DNA of 64,000 bases, from positions 124,001-188,000 of the forward strand of contig JABUFB010000001.1 in the NCBI GenBank assembly GCA_013314775.1, read 5' to 3'. This DNA comes from Armatimonadota bacterium. GTDB lineage: Bacteria > Armatimonadota > Zipacnadia > Zipacnadales > JABUFB01. Under the pieces are notes generated by a model. The model did no database searches. It was not told the DNA's origin and was given only the letters and a program-made list of their open reading frames with translations. The position numbers were made by a program, and so were the translations under genes. This document shows positions 17,947 through 27,749 of the stretch, piece by piece; the stretch's first letter is position 1; each line of letters starts with the position of its first letter.

Positions 17947-18133
17947 GCCTGCGGCCGGGCGTCCTGCCGGACGCAAAGGCCGAGGAGATTGCCGACCAGG
18001 TTGCGGCGGTCGAGCATCTCGACAGGCCGTTTGCCGTCCAGCCCCGAAGGGGCGGCAGTCTCTTGCCACCAGCGTCAGCTGGTGGAATCAGGGCCCCCCT
18101 CCAGATTATAAGAGCCCCCGAAGGGGGCGGCAG
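17947..18133. repeat. 187-bp direct duplication, copy A
   Basis: Near-identical to 18280-18466 (offset 333 nt) with a handful of substitutions. Contains GGCCGGGCGTCCTGCCGGAC, GCCCCGAAGGGGCGGCAG, the CCACCAGCGTCAGCTGGTGG hairpin and GAGCCCCCGAAGGGGGCGG. Confidence 0.9.
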
Positions 18134-18279
18134 AAATCCGACCTCCGCCTGCGGGGGCGTCGACGCCCCAGATCGACGCCCCGCGCTGAAGCACGGGGCT
18201 ATGGGCCTGCGGCCGGGCGTCCTGAGGACGGGCTTTCCCGTCCCGCGCTGGCGCCCCGCGCTGAAGCACGGGGCTGTGG

Positions 18280-18466
18280 GCCTTCGGCCGGGCGTCCTGC
18301 CGGACGCAAAGGCCGAGGAGATTGCCGACCAGGTTGCGGCGGTCGAGCATCTCGACAGGCCGTTTGCCGTCCAGCCCCGAAGGGGCGTCAGCCCTTTGCC
18401 ACCAGCGTAAGCTGGTGGAATCAGGGCCCCCCTCCAGATTACAAGAGCCCCCGAAGGGGGCGGCAG
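18280..18466. repeat. 187-bp direct duplication, copy B
   Basis: Second copy of the 17947-18133 element. A truncated third copy of its first part (GGCCGGGCGTCCTGCCGGAC to GAGGAGATTG) follows at about 18492-18540. Confidence 0.9.
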
Positions 18467-18571
18467 ACGCCCCGCGCTGAAACCCGGGGCTATGGGCCTG
18501 CGGCCGGGCGTCCTGCCGGACGCAAAGGCCGAGGAGATTGCTTCGTCTCCAATAACGACCGTCGAAACGAC

Positions 18572-18593
18572 CGCCGACCGGGACGGTCGGCCT
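18572..18593. repeat. Palindrome shared with 27.75 kb
   Basis: Contains GCCGACCGGGACGGTCGGC, able to form an 8-bp stem with a 3-nt loop; 22 nt are identical at 27750-27771. Confidence 0.75.
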
Positions 18594-18671
18594 GCGCGGG
18601 GTTACCCATTCCGCCCCAGGTCGAGCCTCTCGCTCGACGATGTGCGGTGTTGTCGTCCCGTCCCGGTTCGT

Positions 18672-21050
18672 CTACTGGTCTACCACCATCTCCAGCCGCA
18701 GGTCGTCGATGTACGCGGTGACCTGTGATGCGTTGTAGCTGTGGATCCAGATCTGCACCGCGACGGTCTCGTCGGTGGTCTCGAACTCATACCGGAAGGG
18801 CGCCCATTGGCCCTGAGGTCCTTCGAGGGTCCCAAGCGGGGCCATGTTGCCCTTATCGTCGCTGAGGTTGGCGACCTTGCCCTCCGCGTTCAGGTAGCGC
18901 ATGTACATGCCCACGCCGTTTCCGGTCTTGTGGAAAACCTGGCCGCTGAGCACCAGTCGCTTCCTCCCCTCAACGGGCACGCGCAGGGAAGTCACATTGG
19001 AGCCCGTGCCCTTCTGGTCATCGTTGATCAGAAGCGAACGCTTGCCGGTTGCGGCCTGGTCCTCGGATATGGAACTGATCGGCCCGTCGTTCAACTGCCA
19101 GCCCCAGGATGCAAGCTCGAAGCTGCCGTTGGTCAGCAGGCCGCCGGTCTCATCGTCATTCCCGTCGGCGGGGGTAATGGTGACCGTCACCCGGGCAGAA
19201 CCCACGGGCTTTGTGAAACGGATCGCGATGCGGGTGGGCTGAACCCGGCTTTCCTCGTGGATCTCAGCGGCCTCGATGGCGAACTCACCGCCTTCCACCT
19301 CTATGCGGGCCCGGACCGCCCGGTCATACTCGGAGATGAAGAGAGACCCGTCCTCCAGTTGCAGCCAGGCTCCATCGGTGATAAGCGCCGTCTCGAACTC
19401 CCGGGGCTCGCTGAAGAGCACGGAATCCTCCACGGTCAGGCTGCCCTTGCCCTCGCGGGAGTAGACGAACTTGCGGGTGAGCGCCTCAAGCTCAGGAACG
19501 GCGTAAGCGGCCTTGAGGTCCAGTTCGAGAGTGTCGGCGCTGTCGCTGAAGTCCGCATTGATGACCTTCGCTTCCGCTTTGCGCCCGGTCTGTTGCAGCT
19601 GTCCTGCGACTTTCGGCACCGGGTGCCCGAAAGAATTGAGCAGGTTGCTCTCGTAGCGCCGATTGCTGAACGTGCGGGCGGTATATGTTTCTGCGCCGGG
19701 ATCGAGAAGTACCGGGCGGTCCTGGACCACGACCACGTACGAGCCGACATCATTGTGGTTGTGGTGCTCGGCGTTGTGGCCACCTTTGAGCGCCACGCCC
19801 AGGAGCGCCCCGGAATCAGGTGCCGGACGGGAAATGAGAATGCCGGCATCCTCGAACCACGAACGCAGACCAAGCTGAGCGCCCTTGGTTACCGGTTGTA
19901 TGCCGGAGACCGAGTTGGGAAAGCCGTAGATCAGGGCCGACTTCAGCGAAGAGGAAGCACCGCCGTCCCCGAGGTTGTCATACTGGGACAGCCCGAGCCC
20001 GTACTTGCGGTTCACGAACCACATGATACGCGAATCCGGCCGGGCGGCGACGGAGCAGTCTGCGAACGCCGGATACACGTCGCCGATGATCTGGATGCGA
20101 GCTCCGAACTGGGCGGGGGCTTTGACTTCGGGCAGAGACATGAGGTCCAGTTGGCCGCTGGTTGCCTGATAGAGGGTCTCGGCCAGGTCCACGTAGTTGC
20201 CAAAGCCGTAGTTCCAGTATCCCAGGCCCTCGCTGCAGTAGCCGTCGGCAGTGAAGCCCTTGAGGAAGTTGCGGGAATACAGCTCCGCGGCGGCCACATA
20301 TTCGGCGCGCAGGCTCTTTTCCGGGATGAGCGCAAGAGCCGCGCCGGTCACCCCCGCGAGGCAGACGGCGTTCCAGTTGTTAGTGGTGTTCATCCACCAA
20401 TTGACGCCGCGCCTGCCGGTGTACATGTCCCGATAGGGGTCAAGGACGAACTTGTGGACGCTGTCGCGGAGGGTCTTGCGGGCTTCGGGGCTGAGCCTGT
20501 CGCCCAGGAGCCAGTGGGTGCTGGCGAACTCCCAGGCCAGGGCCGAGGAGGCCAGGTCGATGTCGATCTGCTTGCCCTCGAAGTTGCGCAGGCCGGAGTC
20601 GTGTGCGGGCATCACCCAGGTGCGTTCGGCGCAAAGTGCGGCGATGAGTTCCTCGATTGCCGGGATGAAGCGTCCTTTGTTCTCCAGGCATTCGGCAATA
20701 ACAAGGGTCCCGAGCCTGCCCCTGCGCCGGCCGGAGACATTCTGCCAACGGGTACGGTTGCCCGTGCGGGAGAAGTCGAGATACAGGTCATCGGGCTGCT
20801 CGGGGATGGGCTCGGACAGGAGTTTCTCGGCGCTTGCGATGATGTTCCGCCAGGGTTCCAAAGCGGCGCGCTCATCCCACGATGCGCGGTCGTCGATGGG
20901 TGCTCCGAGACCCTTCGGAGCATCAGTGAGCATGGCGGCGATTTCGGCCACCCGGGCTTCGTCCAGAGGCTCGGCGGCGGCGTCGCCCGGGAAGAGCCCG
21001 AGCAGGAAGATGGTGCACAGTCCGGCGATGAGACAGATGACAAGCGTCAT
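18672..21050 (-). CDS. Secreted heparinase II/III-family polysaccharide lyase-like protein
   Basis: Probable periplasmic or extracellular lyase for a uronate-containing polysaccharide. The ATG at 21050 gives 792 residues starting with a signal peptide (MTLVICLIAGLCTIFLLG...GDAAAEP). The N-terminal half is an alpha/alpha toroid-type region (GVNWWMNTTNNWNAVCLAG; FTADGYCSEGLGYWNYGFG). The Hepar_II_III beta-sheet domain follows with GGHNAEHHNHNDVGSYVVVV and RPVLLDPGAETYTA, where the HNHND histidines are the usual catalytic/metal residues. The last ~150 residues look like an added carbohydrate-binding module (LTNGSFELASWGWQLNDG). It ends next to the repeat island. The exact substrate (heparin, alginate, chondroitin or other) is unknown. 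Confidence 0.9.
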   Translation of the reverse strand: MTLVICLIAGLCTIFLLGLFPGDAAAEPLDEARVAEIAAMLTDAPKGLGAPIDDRASWDERAALEPWRNIIASAEKLLSEPIPEQPDDLYLDFSRTGNRTRWQNVSGRRRGRLGTLVIAECLENKGRFIPAIEELIAALCAERTWVMPAHDSGLRNFEGKQIDIDLASSALAWEFASTHWLLGDRLSPEARKTLRDSVHKFVLDPYRDMYTGRRGVNWWMNTTNNWNAVCLAGVTGAALALIPEKSLRAEYVAAAELYSRNFLKGFTADGYCSEGLGYWNYGFGNYVDLAETLYQATSGQLDLMSLPEVKAPAQFGARIQIIGDVYPAFADCSVAARPDSRIMWFVNRKYGLGLSQYDNLGDGGASSSLKSALIYGFPNSVSGIQPVTKGAQLGLRSWFEDAGILISRPAPDSGALLGVALKGGHNAEHHNHNDVGSYVVVVQDRPVLLDPGAETYTARTFSNRRYESNLLNSFGHPVPKVAGQLQQTGRKAEAKVINADFSDSADTLELDLKAAYAVPELEALTRKFVYSREGKGSLTVEDSVLFSEPREFETALITDGAWLQLEDGSLFISEYDRAVRARIEVEGGEFAIEAAEIHEESRVQPTRIAIRFTKPVGSARVTVTITPADGNDDETGGLLTNGSFELASWGWQLNDGPISSISEDQAATGKRSLLINDDQKGTGSNVTSLRVPVEGRKRLVLSGQVFHKTGNGVGMYMRYLNAEGKVANLSDDKGNMAPLGTLEGPQGQWAPFRYEFETTDETVAVQIWIHSYNASQVTAYIDDLRLEMVVDQ

Positions 21051-21085
21051 ATTGGGGCCTCGCTTCACGTGATGAACTGCTTTCG

Positions 21086-21760
21086 TCACTTCGACTTCAC
21101 TCCGACTTTCGGGCAGATATCGGCGATGGGGCACTCCCCGCAGAGGGGCTTCTTCGCGTCGCAGATGCGGCGACCATGGAAGATGAGAGCATGACCGCAG
21201 TCGATCCACTTGTCCCGGGGGATCAGCTCCATCAGGTCCTGCTCGATCTTGTCGGTGTTGGTGGTCTTTGTTTTCTGCGCGGGTGTGAGACCCATGCGCA
21301 CCGCCAGGCGCGCCACGTGGGTGTCCACCACGAAGCCTTCCGCAATACCGAAACCGTTGCCGAGGACAACATTCGCGGTCTTCCGGGCGACGCCGGGGAG
21401 AGTGAGGAGTTCTTCCATGCTGCCGGGGACTTCGCCGCCGAAGCGCTCCAGCACTTCCCGCGCTGCGCTCGTGATGCTCTTCGCCTTATTGCGGAAGAAC
21501 CCCAGCGCATGGATGTCCTGCTCGAACTCAGCAAGGTCCGCGTTAGCGTAGTCCTCCACGGTGCGGTACTTCTGGAACAGGTCGGCGGTGACTTCATTGA
21601 CCTTCACGTCGGTCGCCTGGGCGGAGAGGATTGTGGCGACGAGAAGCTCCCAGGTGTTGCCGAACTTGAGGGCAATGGTGGCATCGGGATGAGCCTTGGC
21701 AAGGCGGGCGCAGATCTCAGCGGCGCGTTCCTTGCGAGCGGCTTTGGACTCGCGGGGCAT
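21086..21760 (-). CDS. nth: Endonuclease III, DNA glycosylase/AP lyase
   Basis: Removes oxidised pyrimidines and cleaves the abasic site in base-excision repair. The start at 21760 has GGAGGAG 6 nt upstream and gives 224 residues, close to typical Nth. The HhH motif LPGVARKTANVVLG carries catalytic Lys127; Asp146 is in VVDTHVAR. The C-terminus has the [4Fe-4S] cysteine pattern C-x6-C-x2-C-x5-C (CDAKKPLCGECPIADIC). Its stop is 35 nt before the heparinase-like gene, so the two are likely co-transcribed, although their functions are unrelated. Confidence 0.97.
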   Translation of the reverse strand: MPRESKAARKERAAEICARLAKAHPDATIALKFGNTWELLVATILSAQATDVKVNEVTADLFQKYRTVEDYANADLAEFEQDIHALGFFRNKAKSITSAAREVLERFGGEVPGSMEELLTLPGVARKTANVVLGNGFGIAEGFVVDTHVARLAVRMGLTPAQKTKTTNTDKIEQDLMELIPRDKWIDCGHALIFHGRRICDAKKPLCGECPIADICPKVGVKSK

Positions 21761-21905
21761 GATGAACTCCTCCCACGTTGAAGGCTGGTCGTTGGATGGT
21801 GCTATGGTGCGGGCAGTTGCCATATCCGTTCGCAGGGCGGGGCATGGGTCTACGCCCTACAACGGCGAAGGGCGACGACCGCGACCAACACCGCAAACTC
21901 CCCGT

Positions 21906-24900
21906 CTACAATGCCCCTGCCGGGACGACTTCCAGCGTGTGCTCCAGGGTGACGCTTTCGCCTGCGTTCAGACTCCTCTGCTTGCCGAACAATTCCAGAT
22001 TCACCCGGGATTTTGAACCGCTGTAGTTCAGCAACAGGCGCTCGACCTGATCGGTATCGAATCGGTTCACCAGGGCGATGTCCGCCCCCTTGTCCACCAC
22101 TGCCCAGGCTCCGCGCACATCGTCGGTGGTCAGCCAACGCTCTCGCTCGGCCAGGGGGTCGGCGGGATCGGCGCAATCGACTGCCGTCCACCCACCATCC
22201 GCCCCGAAGAGCCGGACTTCGCAGTTCGCGGTGGAGGTGACCGCATATTCCGGGTGCACGCGCAAAGCGGCGGATCGCGCCGCGCCTTCCGGGTTGGTCG
22301 CGGTGGTGCGGATGCGCACAAGGGGCTTGTCCGCGTCGAGTTCGATGGTTCGGCTGACGCGCAGCCCGTTCTTCAGGTTCGCCTCGAGGGTCAGACTGCG
22401 GTCGGACTTTGCGGTCACCCGATATGGCTCGAACCACCCCGGAGAGCGGTAACCACTCTCGGTGTATTCCTCGTAACCGCCCTCATCAGGCACCCAGGCG
22501 TCGGGCCTGCCCGCCTTGCGGAGAAGCTCGTGGCCCTTGTACGTTGCCGACCAGATGCGCCCTCCGAGGGAGGGGATGATGTACAGCCTCAGGTCACCGC
22601 TGTGGAGGGTCTCCAGGTCAAGCTTGCGACCCTGTTTGGGCCGGGCTTCGAGCCACGCGTCCAGACTGGCCTGGGGGCCGCCTTCGCGAACGCGCGTGAT
22701 GCCCTCGGCTCGCGCGATCTTCTCGAACCGGGCGACGAGGTCCCCGGCGTCGGTCCCGGCCTGCTGAACGAGCGCGCCGTCTTTCTCGGCGAAGCTGGCC
22801 TCGGTGCCCAGGGCGATCTGGGTGTACATGATGGGCAGCCGGGCCACCTGGACCCGGTGCAGGAGCTTCGCGTCATCCTGAACTGCGGCCTCGGCCTGGT
22901 CGAAAAGGGCCACCGACTTCTCTATCACTTCGGGCGTCAGGTAACCCGCGGTTGGTGGCGAGTAGATGCGCACGTGCATGTTGGGGATGCTCTGGGCCGA
23001 CTCGTGGATGATATTGATGTACTCACGCACGAAGGGCGCTGCCGCGCCGTAGTACGCCGCGCAGAACTCGTCGATGGCCTTGTCCGTGTCGTAGGACGGG
23101 TCCCACAGGAGCTTGGCCATCACGTAAGAGCGGAGCTCCTGAAGTTCGGACCCTTTGGTGTAGTAGCAGGCCTCCTCATAGATCCCCGTGACCCCGTTGT
23201 TGATGAAGAAGTTGATGTTCGGCCCGAGCACATAGAGATTCGGGAATGGCATGATGCTGTGGGCGTAGTTGATCACGTAGTCCCAGATGTGCAGGCGGTC
23301 GCAGATCTTGTTCCAACCGCGGATGTCGTCCACGAAGGTCTTGTTGAAGGGGTCGGTCTCCAACGGGTGAATGAAGCAGCACTCAATGCTGCAGAGACGA
23401 ATGGCTACGTTGGGCCGGGGCTTCACATGCAGCGGCGGCTTGCGGGTGTATTGATAGGCGAGGGTATCGATGATGATATGCGGGTAGTCCTTCTCGATGT
23501 CCTCGGCGATGGCGTTGACGAAATGCAGCAGGGGCCCGGCCTGGCTGCCCTCTTCTTCGGCCAGAGCGCTGCATTTCTCGCACTGGCAGTAGTTGTGCCA
23601 GTCATTCTGGGAGACTGAAATGATACTGGCATTCGGGGACTCCTTGATCCACTGGCGCACGGTCTGTATGGCGATGCGCAGGACGTCGGGATTGGTCAGA
23701 CACAGCTGTGAGTGGTCCGGGCCGACACGAGCCCCGTTGATCTCCGAGTAGTACTCGGGATGCTCTGCGAAGTAGCGTTCGGGCGGCACCAGAGCGTTGA
23801 AAGTATGCACGAAGCCGCGGTAGCTGATGTTCCCTCCCCGGGCCTCGTCAAGCTGATGCTGGGTTCCGTTGTACTTGTTGCGCACGGAGAAGTCCCCGGG
23901 GCGCGAGCTTGGGTAGTCGGTGGATCGGTATTCCAGCGGCGGGATGTAGCGCTTGTCAATGCTGCCGATCTTGATCTCGCCCTCGCGGGGCCACGTGCTG
24001 CAGTCCGGAGCAAACCAGCGGCAACCGAGATAGTCCTCCAGGAAGGTATAGGTGGCATACAGGACGCCGCGCCTGTTTCCCGCGAGCACCAGGGCAGGGC
24101 CGGCGGTCTTGATGTGGATGCCCTCGATGCCCAGGCTCTCGAAATCCATTCCCCCGATGCGTTCTTTGATGCCCGCACACTTGCCCACAAAGATGGGTGT
24201 GGCGTCTCCCCGTTCGCTGTCGTGCACTAGCGGCAGGGCCTGGCCCGTGATCAGTTCCAGGTGATGGCGCAGGTCTCGCGCGGCATGCTGCTCCTGGGGC
24301 GTTGGCTCGTCGGGGATGACGATGGCGTGGGTCTCGGGAGTGATGACCTTCCCGGAAATGGAGACCTCGCACGTCCCGAGGCCTGCCTTCCGTTCCGCAA
24401 TTGCCCGCTGCATGTCGTCAACCAATGCGGCCACCTCCTGCATTTTCTGTCGGGCGGCAGAGTTGTCCGGTAACTTGCCCAGAATGCGGTCGACGGCCTC
24501 TCGGGTGGCTTCCAGGGCCGCTTCCTGCTCGGCCACCAGGGCGATGGGATCGGCCGCAAGACTACTTTGAAGGGCGGTGCGGTATGCGGCCACTGACGCC
24601 TCCGATCCGGGATTGGACACGATCGCTTCCTCGAAGAGGCCCAGCTTCTCGGAGGCCGTCATGTCCGCGGTGATCTCGTTCAGGCGGCGAATACCCCAGT
24701 TGTAGGTGGGGCCCCCGTGGGCGATCATTGCGAGCACATAGGGCTTGCGCTCTGCGGGGTCTTTGATCTCGGCGGCGATGACCCGGGCGATGTCCGCGTG
24801 GACGATGCCTGATGTCTTTCGCATGACTTCGGTGGCGGCGGCGAGGTCGCCCTGACTGACGTACCAGCGGGCCAGGATGCGCTGCTCATCGGCGGAAGGG

Positions 24901-25394
24901 CCGGCTTTCGCCTTGATTTCGGCGATGACGTCCTCGGGTTCGGTGATCTTCTGGACCACGATGTCATCCGCCCATGCCTCGCAGTTCGCGGCATCAATGT
25001 ACGCCAGTGGATGGACTTGCATATACGGGTGGGGCGAGATGAAAGTGAGTTCCACATGGGTCCAGTCGTCCGAGGACTTCATGGCATTCTGGGCGCTGAA
25101 GGCCCAGACGTAGCTGTCCCACTCGTAGACGTATGGGGCGAAGAAGTTGCCCTTGCCGACGGTGCCCTTGACCCACTCGCTCACGCGGTAGCGGGCAAAG
25201 GGCTCGACCGGGATTTGCCCGCCGAAAGCCCCCCAGTGGTTCATGGCGTCAACCTTCAGGTACGCGGCGCGCTCACCGGTGCGTGCGACCCCCGGGGTGC
25301 CGGTAGCTTCGAAACTGGGGTCGGGGTAGATGTTGAGGGCGGCGAAGGATGAGATGGCCCACAATGCCAGGAGGGTGCAGATGAGCAGGCGCAT
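21906..25394 (-). CDS. Large secreted DUF4838 protein, GH67-like N-domain
   Basis: A 1162-residue exported protein; ATG at 25394 follows GGAGG at 7 nt and opens with a signal peptide (MRLLICTLLALWAISSFAA). Residues ~20-160 look like a carbohydrate-binding module. A helical repeat region follows. About residues 345-480 resemble the alpha-glucuronidase N-terminal domain (HAIVIPDEPTPQEQHAARDL, then GNRRGVLYATYTFLEDYLGCRWFAPD). Next is DUF4838 (FVHTFNALVPPERYF, SVSQNDWHNYCQCEKC, YQYTRKPP). A C-terminal beta-sandwich of the galactose-mutarotase type (LYIIPSLGGRIWSATYKG) completes it. Such proteins are common in polysaccharide-degrading Armatimonadota and Planctomycetota; the exact activity is not established. 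The neighbouring heparinase-like gene supports uronate polymer breakdown. Confidence 0.88.
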   Translation of the reverse strand: MRLLICTLLALWAISSFAALNIYPDPSFEATGTPGVARTGERAAYLKVDAMNHWGAFGGQIPVEPFARYRVSEWVKGTVGKGNFFAPYVYEWDSYVWAFSAQNAMKSSDDWTHVELTFISPHPYMQVHPLAYIDAANCEAWADDIVVQKITEPEDVIAEIKAKAGPSADEQRILARWYVSQGDLAAATEVMRKTSGIVHADIARVIAAEIKDPAERKPYVLAMIAHGGPTYNWGIRRLNEITADMTASEKLGLFEEAIVSNPGSEASVAAYRTALQSSLAADPIALVAEQEAALEATREAVDRILGKLPDNSAARQKMQEVAALVDDMQRAIAERKAGLGTCEVSISGKVITPETHAIVIPDEPTPQEQHAARDLRHHLELITGQALPLVHDSERGDATPIFVGKCAGIKERIGGMDFESLGIEGIHIKTAGPALVLAGNRRGVLYATYTFLEDYLGCRWFAPDCSTWPREGEIKIGSIDKRYIPPLEYRSTDYPSSRPGDFSVRNKYNGTQHQLDEARGGNISYRGFVHTFNALVPPERYFAEHPEYYSEINGARVGPDHSQLCLTNPDVLRIAIQTVRQWIKESPNASIISVSQNDWHNYCQCEKCSALAEEEGSQAGPLLHFVNAIAEDIEKDYPHIIIDTLAYQYTRKPPLHVKPRPNVAIRLCSIECCFIHPLETDPFNKTFVDDIRGWNKICDRLHIWDYVINYAHSIMPFPNLYVLGPNINFFINNGVTGIYEEACYYTKGSELQELRSYVMAKLLWDPSYDTDKAIDEFCAAYYGAAAPFVREYINIIHESAQSIPNMHVRIYSPPTAGYLTPEVIEKSVALFDQAEAAVQDDAKLLHRVQVARLPIMYTQIALGTEASFAEKDGALVQQAGTDAGDLVARFEKIARAEGITRVREGGPQASLDAWLEARPKQGRKLDLETLHSGDLRLYIIPSLGGRIWSATYKGHELLRKAGRPDAWVPDEGGYEEYTESGYRSPGWFEPYRVTAKSDRSLTLEANLKNGLRVSRTIELDADKPLVRIRTTATNPEGAARSAALRVHPEYAVTSTANCEVRLFGADGGWTAVDCADPADPLAERERWLTTDDVRGAWAVVDKGADIALVNRFDTDQVERLLLNYSGSKSRVNLELFGKQRSLNAGESVTLEHTLEVVPAGAL

Positions 25395-25662
25395 GATCAG
25401 GCCTCCGATCAAACAGCATGGGATGCAATTGGCTGGGAATCTGTTCGCCGGGGCAAAGGGATTGCCCTTTGCGAATACGAGGATTGGGGGATTGGCATAC
25501 CTTCGGCGGAATTGTTGGATCGGGGTTGCCCGTAGGCATTGTTGAGGTCGGCCGCAAGAGCGGAAGACGTCGCGGGTCACGGCGCTCCAGCAAGCCTGCC
25601 GGGTGTTGCCGGTGGTTGGTCGCTGAGCGAATTGTGTGGCGTTGTCGGAAGGCGCGTGCGTC

Positions 25663-26799
25663 TCACGTCTTCGGCATGCCAGGACCGTGCGGAATGCCGG
25701 TGAGGCCCTCGCGGATGGAATCTACGCTGGGTGGGCAGCCTTTCACGTGAGGTGCGCCGTCCCAGCCTGACTTCGTGCAGCGTCCCACGAGAAGCGTCTG
25801 CTCCTCCGTCTCCACCGAGGGGCCGATCACCACGGTCTGGCAGGTTACCGACTGCCCGCAGCCTCGAGCAATGTCCAGAGCGCGGAAGAGATTCATGGCG
25901 CAGCCGCTGCAGGCGTTCTCGCTGATGATGCGCAGGTTCGGGAACTCATCGGCGAGTGCTTCGTAGGGCAGCTGGAAGCGCCGGCGGTGCTTGTCGGGGT
26001 CTTCGCCCACGCGCTCGATGCGCTCCAGGTCCATGACGCCCACGCCGCGGTCTGCGCAGAAACGGATGAGGCGAGCCTGCTTCGGGTCGATGCCCATGAG
26101 GTCGCAGGCCACGGAATCCAGAGCGACCACGTCTTTCGATGCCAGAAGCAGGCCCATGTCCACCGGCGTGCCCGAGCCGGGCCCCATGCCCTCGTAGGCC
26201 ACGGTGGCGTCCATGAGATGCACGGTGATGGTGGGCGCGAGCATACGGCACATCTCGGCGATAGCGTGGTTCAGTTCGATCTCGTGGAAGACTTTCTTGT
26301 CGATAGGGCGCATGCAGCCTTTGAGGTTCTTGATACCGAGAGTCACCAGGGTATTGAAGTGGGTCTTCATCACAGGCATGTTGATGACAATGTCCGCCTG
26401 GTACAGGTACTCGGAAAAGGCGATGGTCTCTGGCAGGTCCGGGTGTTTCGGCCTGAACAGCCGGTACTCGCCCGCGTGGAAGTCCAAAGGTGTCGCGCCG
26501 GAGCGCTCGCAGGCGCCGAAAAGGCCGCTCTCCCGGAAGTACTCGGTGAGGGTGTCGCCGACCATGCTCCAGACTGGGCCGTCGCCAATCCAGACCTCGC
26601 CGGCGCCCTTGCTGAAGGCCCATTTCGCGCCGGCTTCCAGGACATCGGGCGAAGTGTACCCATGCCCGCCATGGCGGTTAGGTTTGAGCAGCACGGTTTG
26701 ACCGGGCTGGATGAGGTCACCCAGACCGATGAGTTCCAGCGCTCTGCCGAATGCCTGCTGGGGGTCTTCACGCGCATTGACAATGGAGACTTTGGGCAC
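25663..26799 (-). CDS. DUF362 domain protein
   Basis: Family of unknown biochemical role, often linked to Fe-S or electron-transfer proteins. The GTG at 26799 is preferred since GGGAAAGAG lies 6 nt upstream; an upstream GTG at 26823 overlaps the previous stop as GTGA and would add 8 residues. The 378-residue product shows the DUF362 core: VLLKPNRHGGHGYTSPDVL, DIVINMPVMKTH followed by TLGIKNLKGCMRP, and GLLLASKDVVALDSVACDLMG. Cysteines in NACSGCAMNLFRA and CTKSGWDGAPHVKGCPP could ligate a metal. It is directly downstream of the epimerase gene, in one leftward unit. Confidence 0.88.
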   Translation of the reverse strand: MPKVSIVNAREDPQQAFGRALELIGLGDLIQPGQTVLLKPNRHGGHGYTSPDVLEAGAKWAFSKGAGEVWIGDGPVWSMVGDTLTEYFRESGLFGACERSGATPLDFHAGEYRLFRPKHPDLPETIAFSEYLYQADIVINMPVMKTHFNTLVTLGIKNLKGCMRPIDKKVFHEIELNHAIAEMCRMLAPTITVHLMDATVAYEGMGPGSGTPVDMGLLLASKDVVALDSVACDLMGIDPKQARLIRFCADRGVGVMDLERIERVGEDPDKHRRRFQLPYEALADEFPNLRIISENACSGCAMNLFRALDIARGCGQSVTCQTVVIGPSVETEEQTLLVGRCTKSGWDGAPHVKGCPPSVDSIREGLTGIPHGPGMPKT

Positions 26800-26819
26800 G
26801 ATGCACTCTTTCCCGCGCG

Positions 26820-27707
26820 TCACCGGCTGCGGTGGGCGGCGATCAGGTCGTTGAGGGTGTACTCATTGTGCAGTCCCAGAAGGCGCTGGGCGGCCCTGGT
26901 GGAGTACCAGAAGGGAATGGGCGGCGGCGCGATGCCGTAGTCGGCGAAAAGGTCCGCCGCACCCGGGAAGTATCGGTCAATCACTGGGCACGGATCAGTC
27001 GCGAGGGCGGCGGCATCCGCGGGCTGCCAGGGCACAATGTTCCCGGCGATGACCCGCTCGAAGGTGATGCCGGGGGTGGTCACGGCGGAGACCATCAGGT
27101 CGCCCAGGTCGTTGGGGTTGTAGAGCTTTCCACCGGGAGAAATCATGGAAAGTCCGATGGTGCCGAGATCTGCCTGCGCGAGGTCCACAGACCCATCGGG
27201 AGCGAATTCGGGGCAGCGCGCGTAGCCGCACATGCGCAGGACGACGGTGCTCAGGCCGTGAACGCGGGCGAAATACTCGGCGGACAGTTCGCCCTGGAGC
27301 TTGGTGAGCCCATACATTTCCAGGGGAGTGCAGGGAGCGTTCTCATCTACCGGCAGGTAGCCCTCCTCCTGCCCGTGACCGGTGGCCCAGACGGTGCTGA
27401 TATAGACCATGCGCGAGACCCCGGCGTTTGCCGCGGCTTCCCACAGGAGGGTGACGGCCTTCACGTTCACGTCCACGAAATCGCCGGTTGCGAAGGCTTT
27501 CGGCAGGAGCACAGCGAGGTGGATGACCGCGTCGATGCCTTCCACGAGACCCCGCACCTGCTCGGGTTCGCGCAGGTCGGCCTGAATGAACTCGCACGGG
27601 TAATGGGCGGGGACGATGTCGGTTGCGCGGACATTGAAACGCTGAGCAAGCCAGGGGGTGAGGTCGCGGCCAAACTCCCCTGCGGCGCCGGTGATGAGGA
27701 TGCGCAT
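26820..27707 (-). CDS. NAD(P)-dependent epimerase/dehydratase (extended SDR)
   Basis: A 295-residue sugar-nucleotide-modifying type Rossmann enzyme. The nucleotide-binding motif is ITGAAGEFG at the N-terminus; ISTVWATGHG holds the catalytic Ser/Thr region, and YGLTK is the active-site Tyr-x3-Lys. Typical reactions of relatives are epimerisation or dehydration of UDP- or NDP-sugars, or uronate dehydrogenation. The substrate is unknown. It is the first gene of the epimerase-DUF362 pair and overlaps or abuts the next start. The nearby DUF4838 and heparinase-like proteins make a uronate or rare-sugar substrate plausible. Confidence 0.88.
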   Translation of the reverse strand: MRILITGAAGEFGRDLTPWLAQRFNVRATDIVPAHYPCEFIQADLREPEQVRGLVEGIDAVIHLAVLLPKAFATGDFVDVNVKAVTLLWEAAANAGVSRMVYISTVWATGHGQEEGYLPVDENAPCTPLEMYGLTKLQGELSAEYFARVHGLSTVVLRMCGYARCPEFAPDGSVDLAQADLGTIGLSMISPGGKLYNPNDLGDLMVSAVTTPGITFERVIAGNIVPWQPADAAALATDPCPVIDRYFPGAADLFADYGIAPPPIPFWYSTRAAQRLLGLHNEYTLNDLIAAHRSR

Positions 27708-27749
27708 GGGTTGGGTTTTCTCCGGTCAATGGTTGCGGAATTGTACATT

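Larger units (their letters stand above)
17602..18671. other. Gene-free repeat island between converging influences
   Basis: About 1.07 kb between the kinase start and the heparinase-like stop, composed almost wholly of short GC-rich tandem units, hairpin modules and a 187-bp near-perfect duplication, listed separately. Short open frames in it are low-complexity translations of the repeats and not credible genes. Confidence 0.8.

Noticed and set aside
18063-18410. Small open frame in the repeat island
   Set aside because: Its translation (for example ALKHGAMGLRPGVL) merely reads the repeat units; no start signal or family.
17691-18540. CRISPR array
   Set aside because: The repeats are directly abutting, hairpin-rich and of mixed length, without regular unique spacers, and no cas genes are near.
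18741-21194. 817-codon plus-strand open frame
   Set aside because: Exactly antisense to the heparinase-like gene; high GC keeps stop codons rare on the opposite strand. The translation has no recognisable domain.
26800-26823. GTG at 26823 as the DUF362 start
   Set aside because: It overlaps the upstream stop neatly but has no ribosome site; the GTG at 26799 does.
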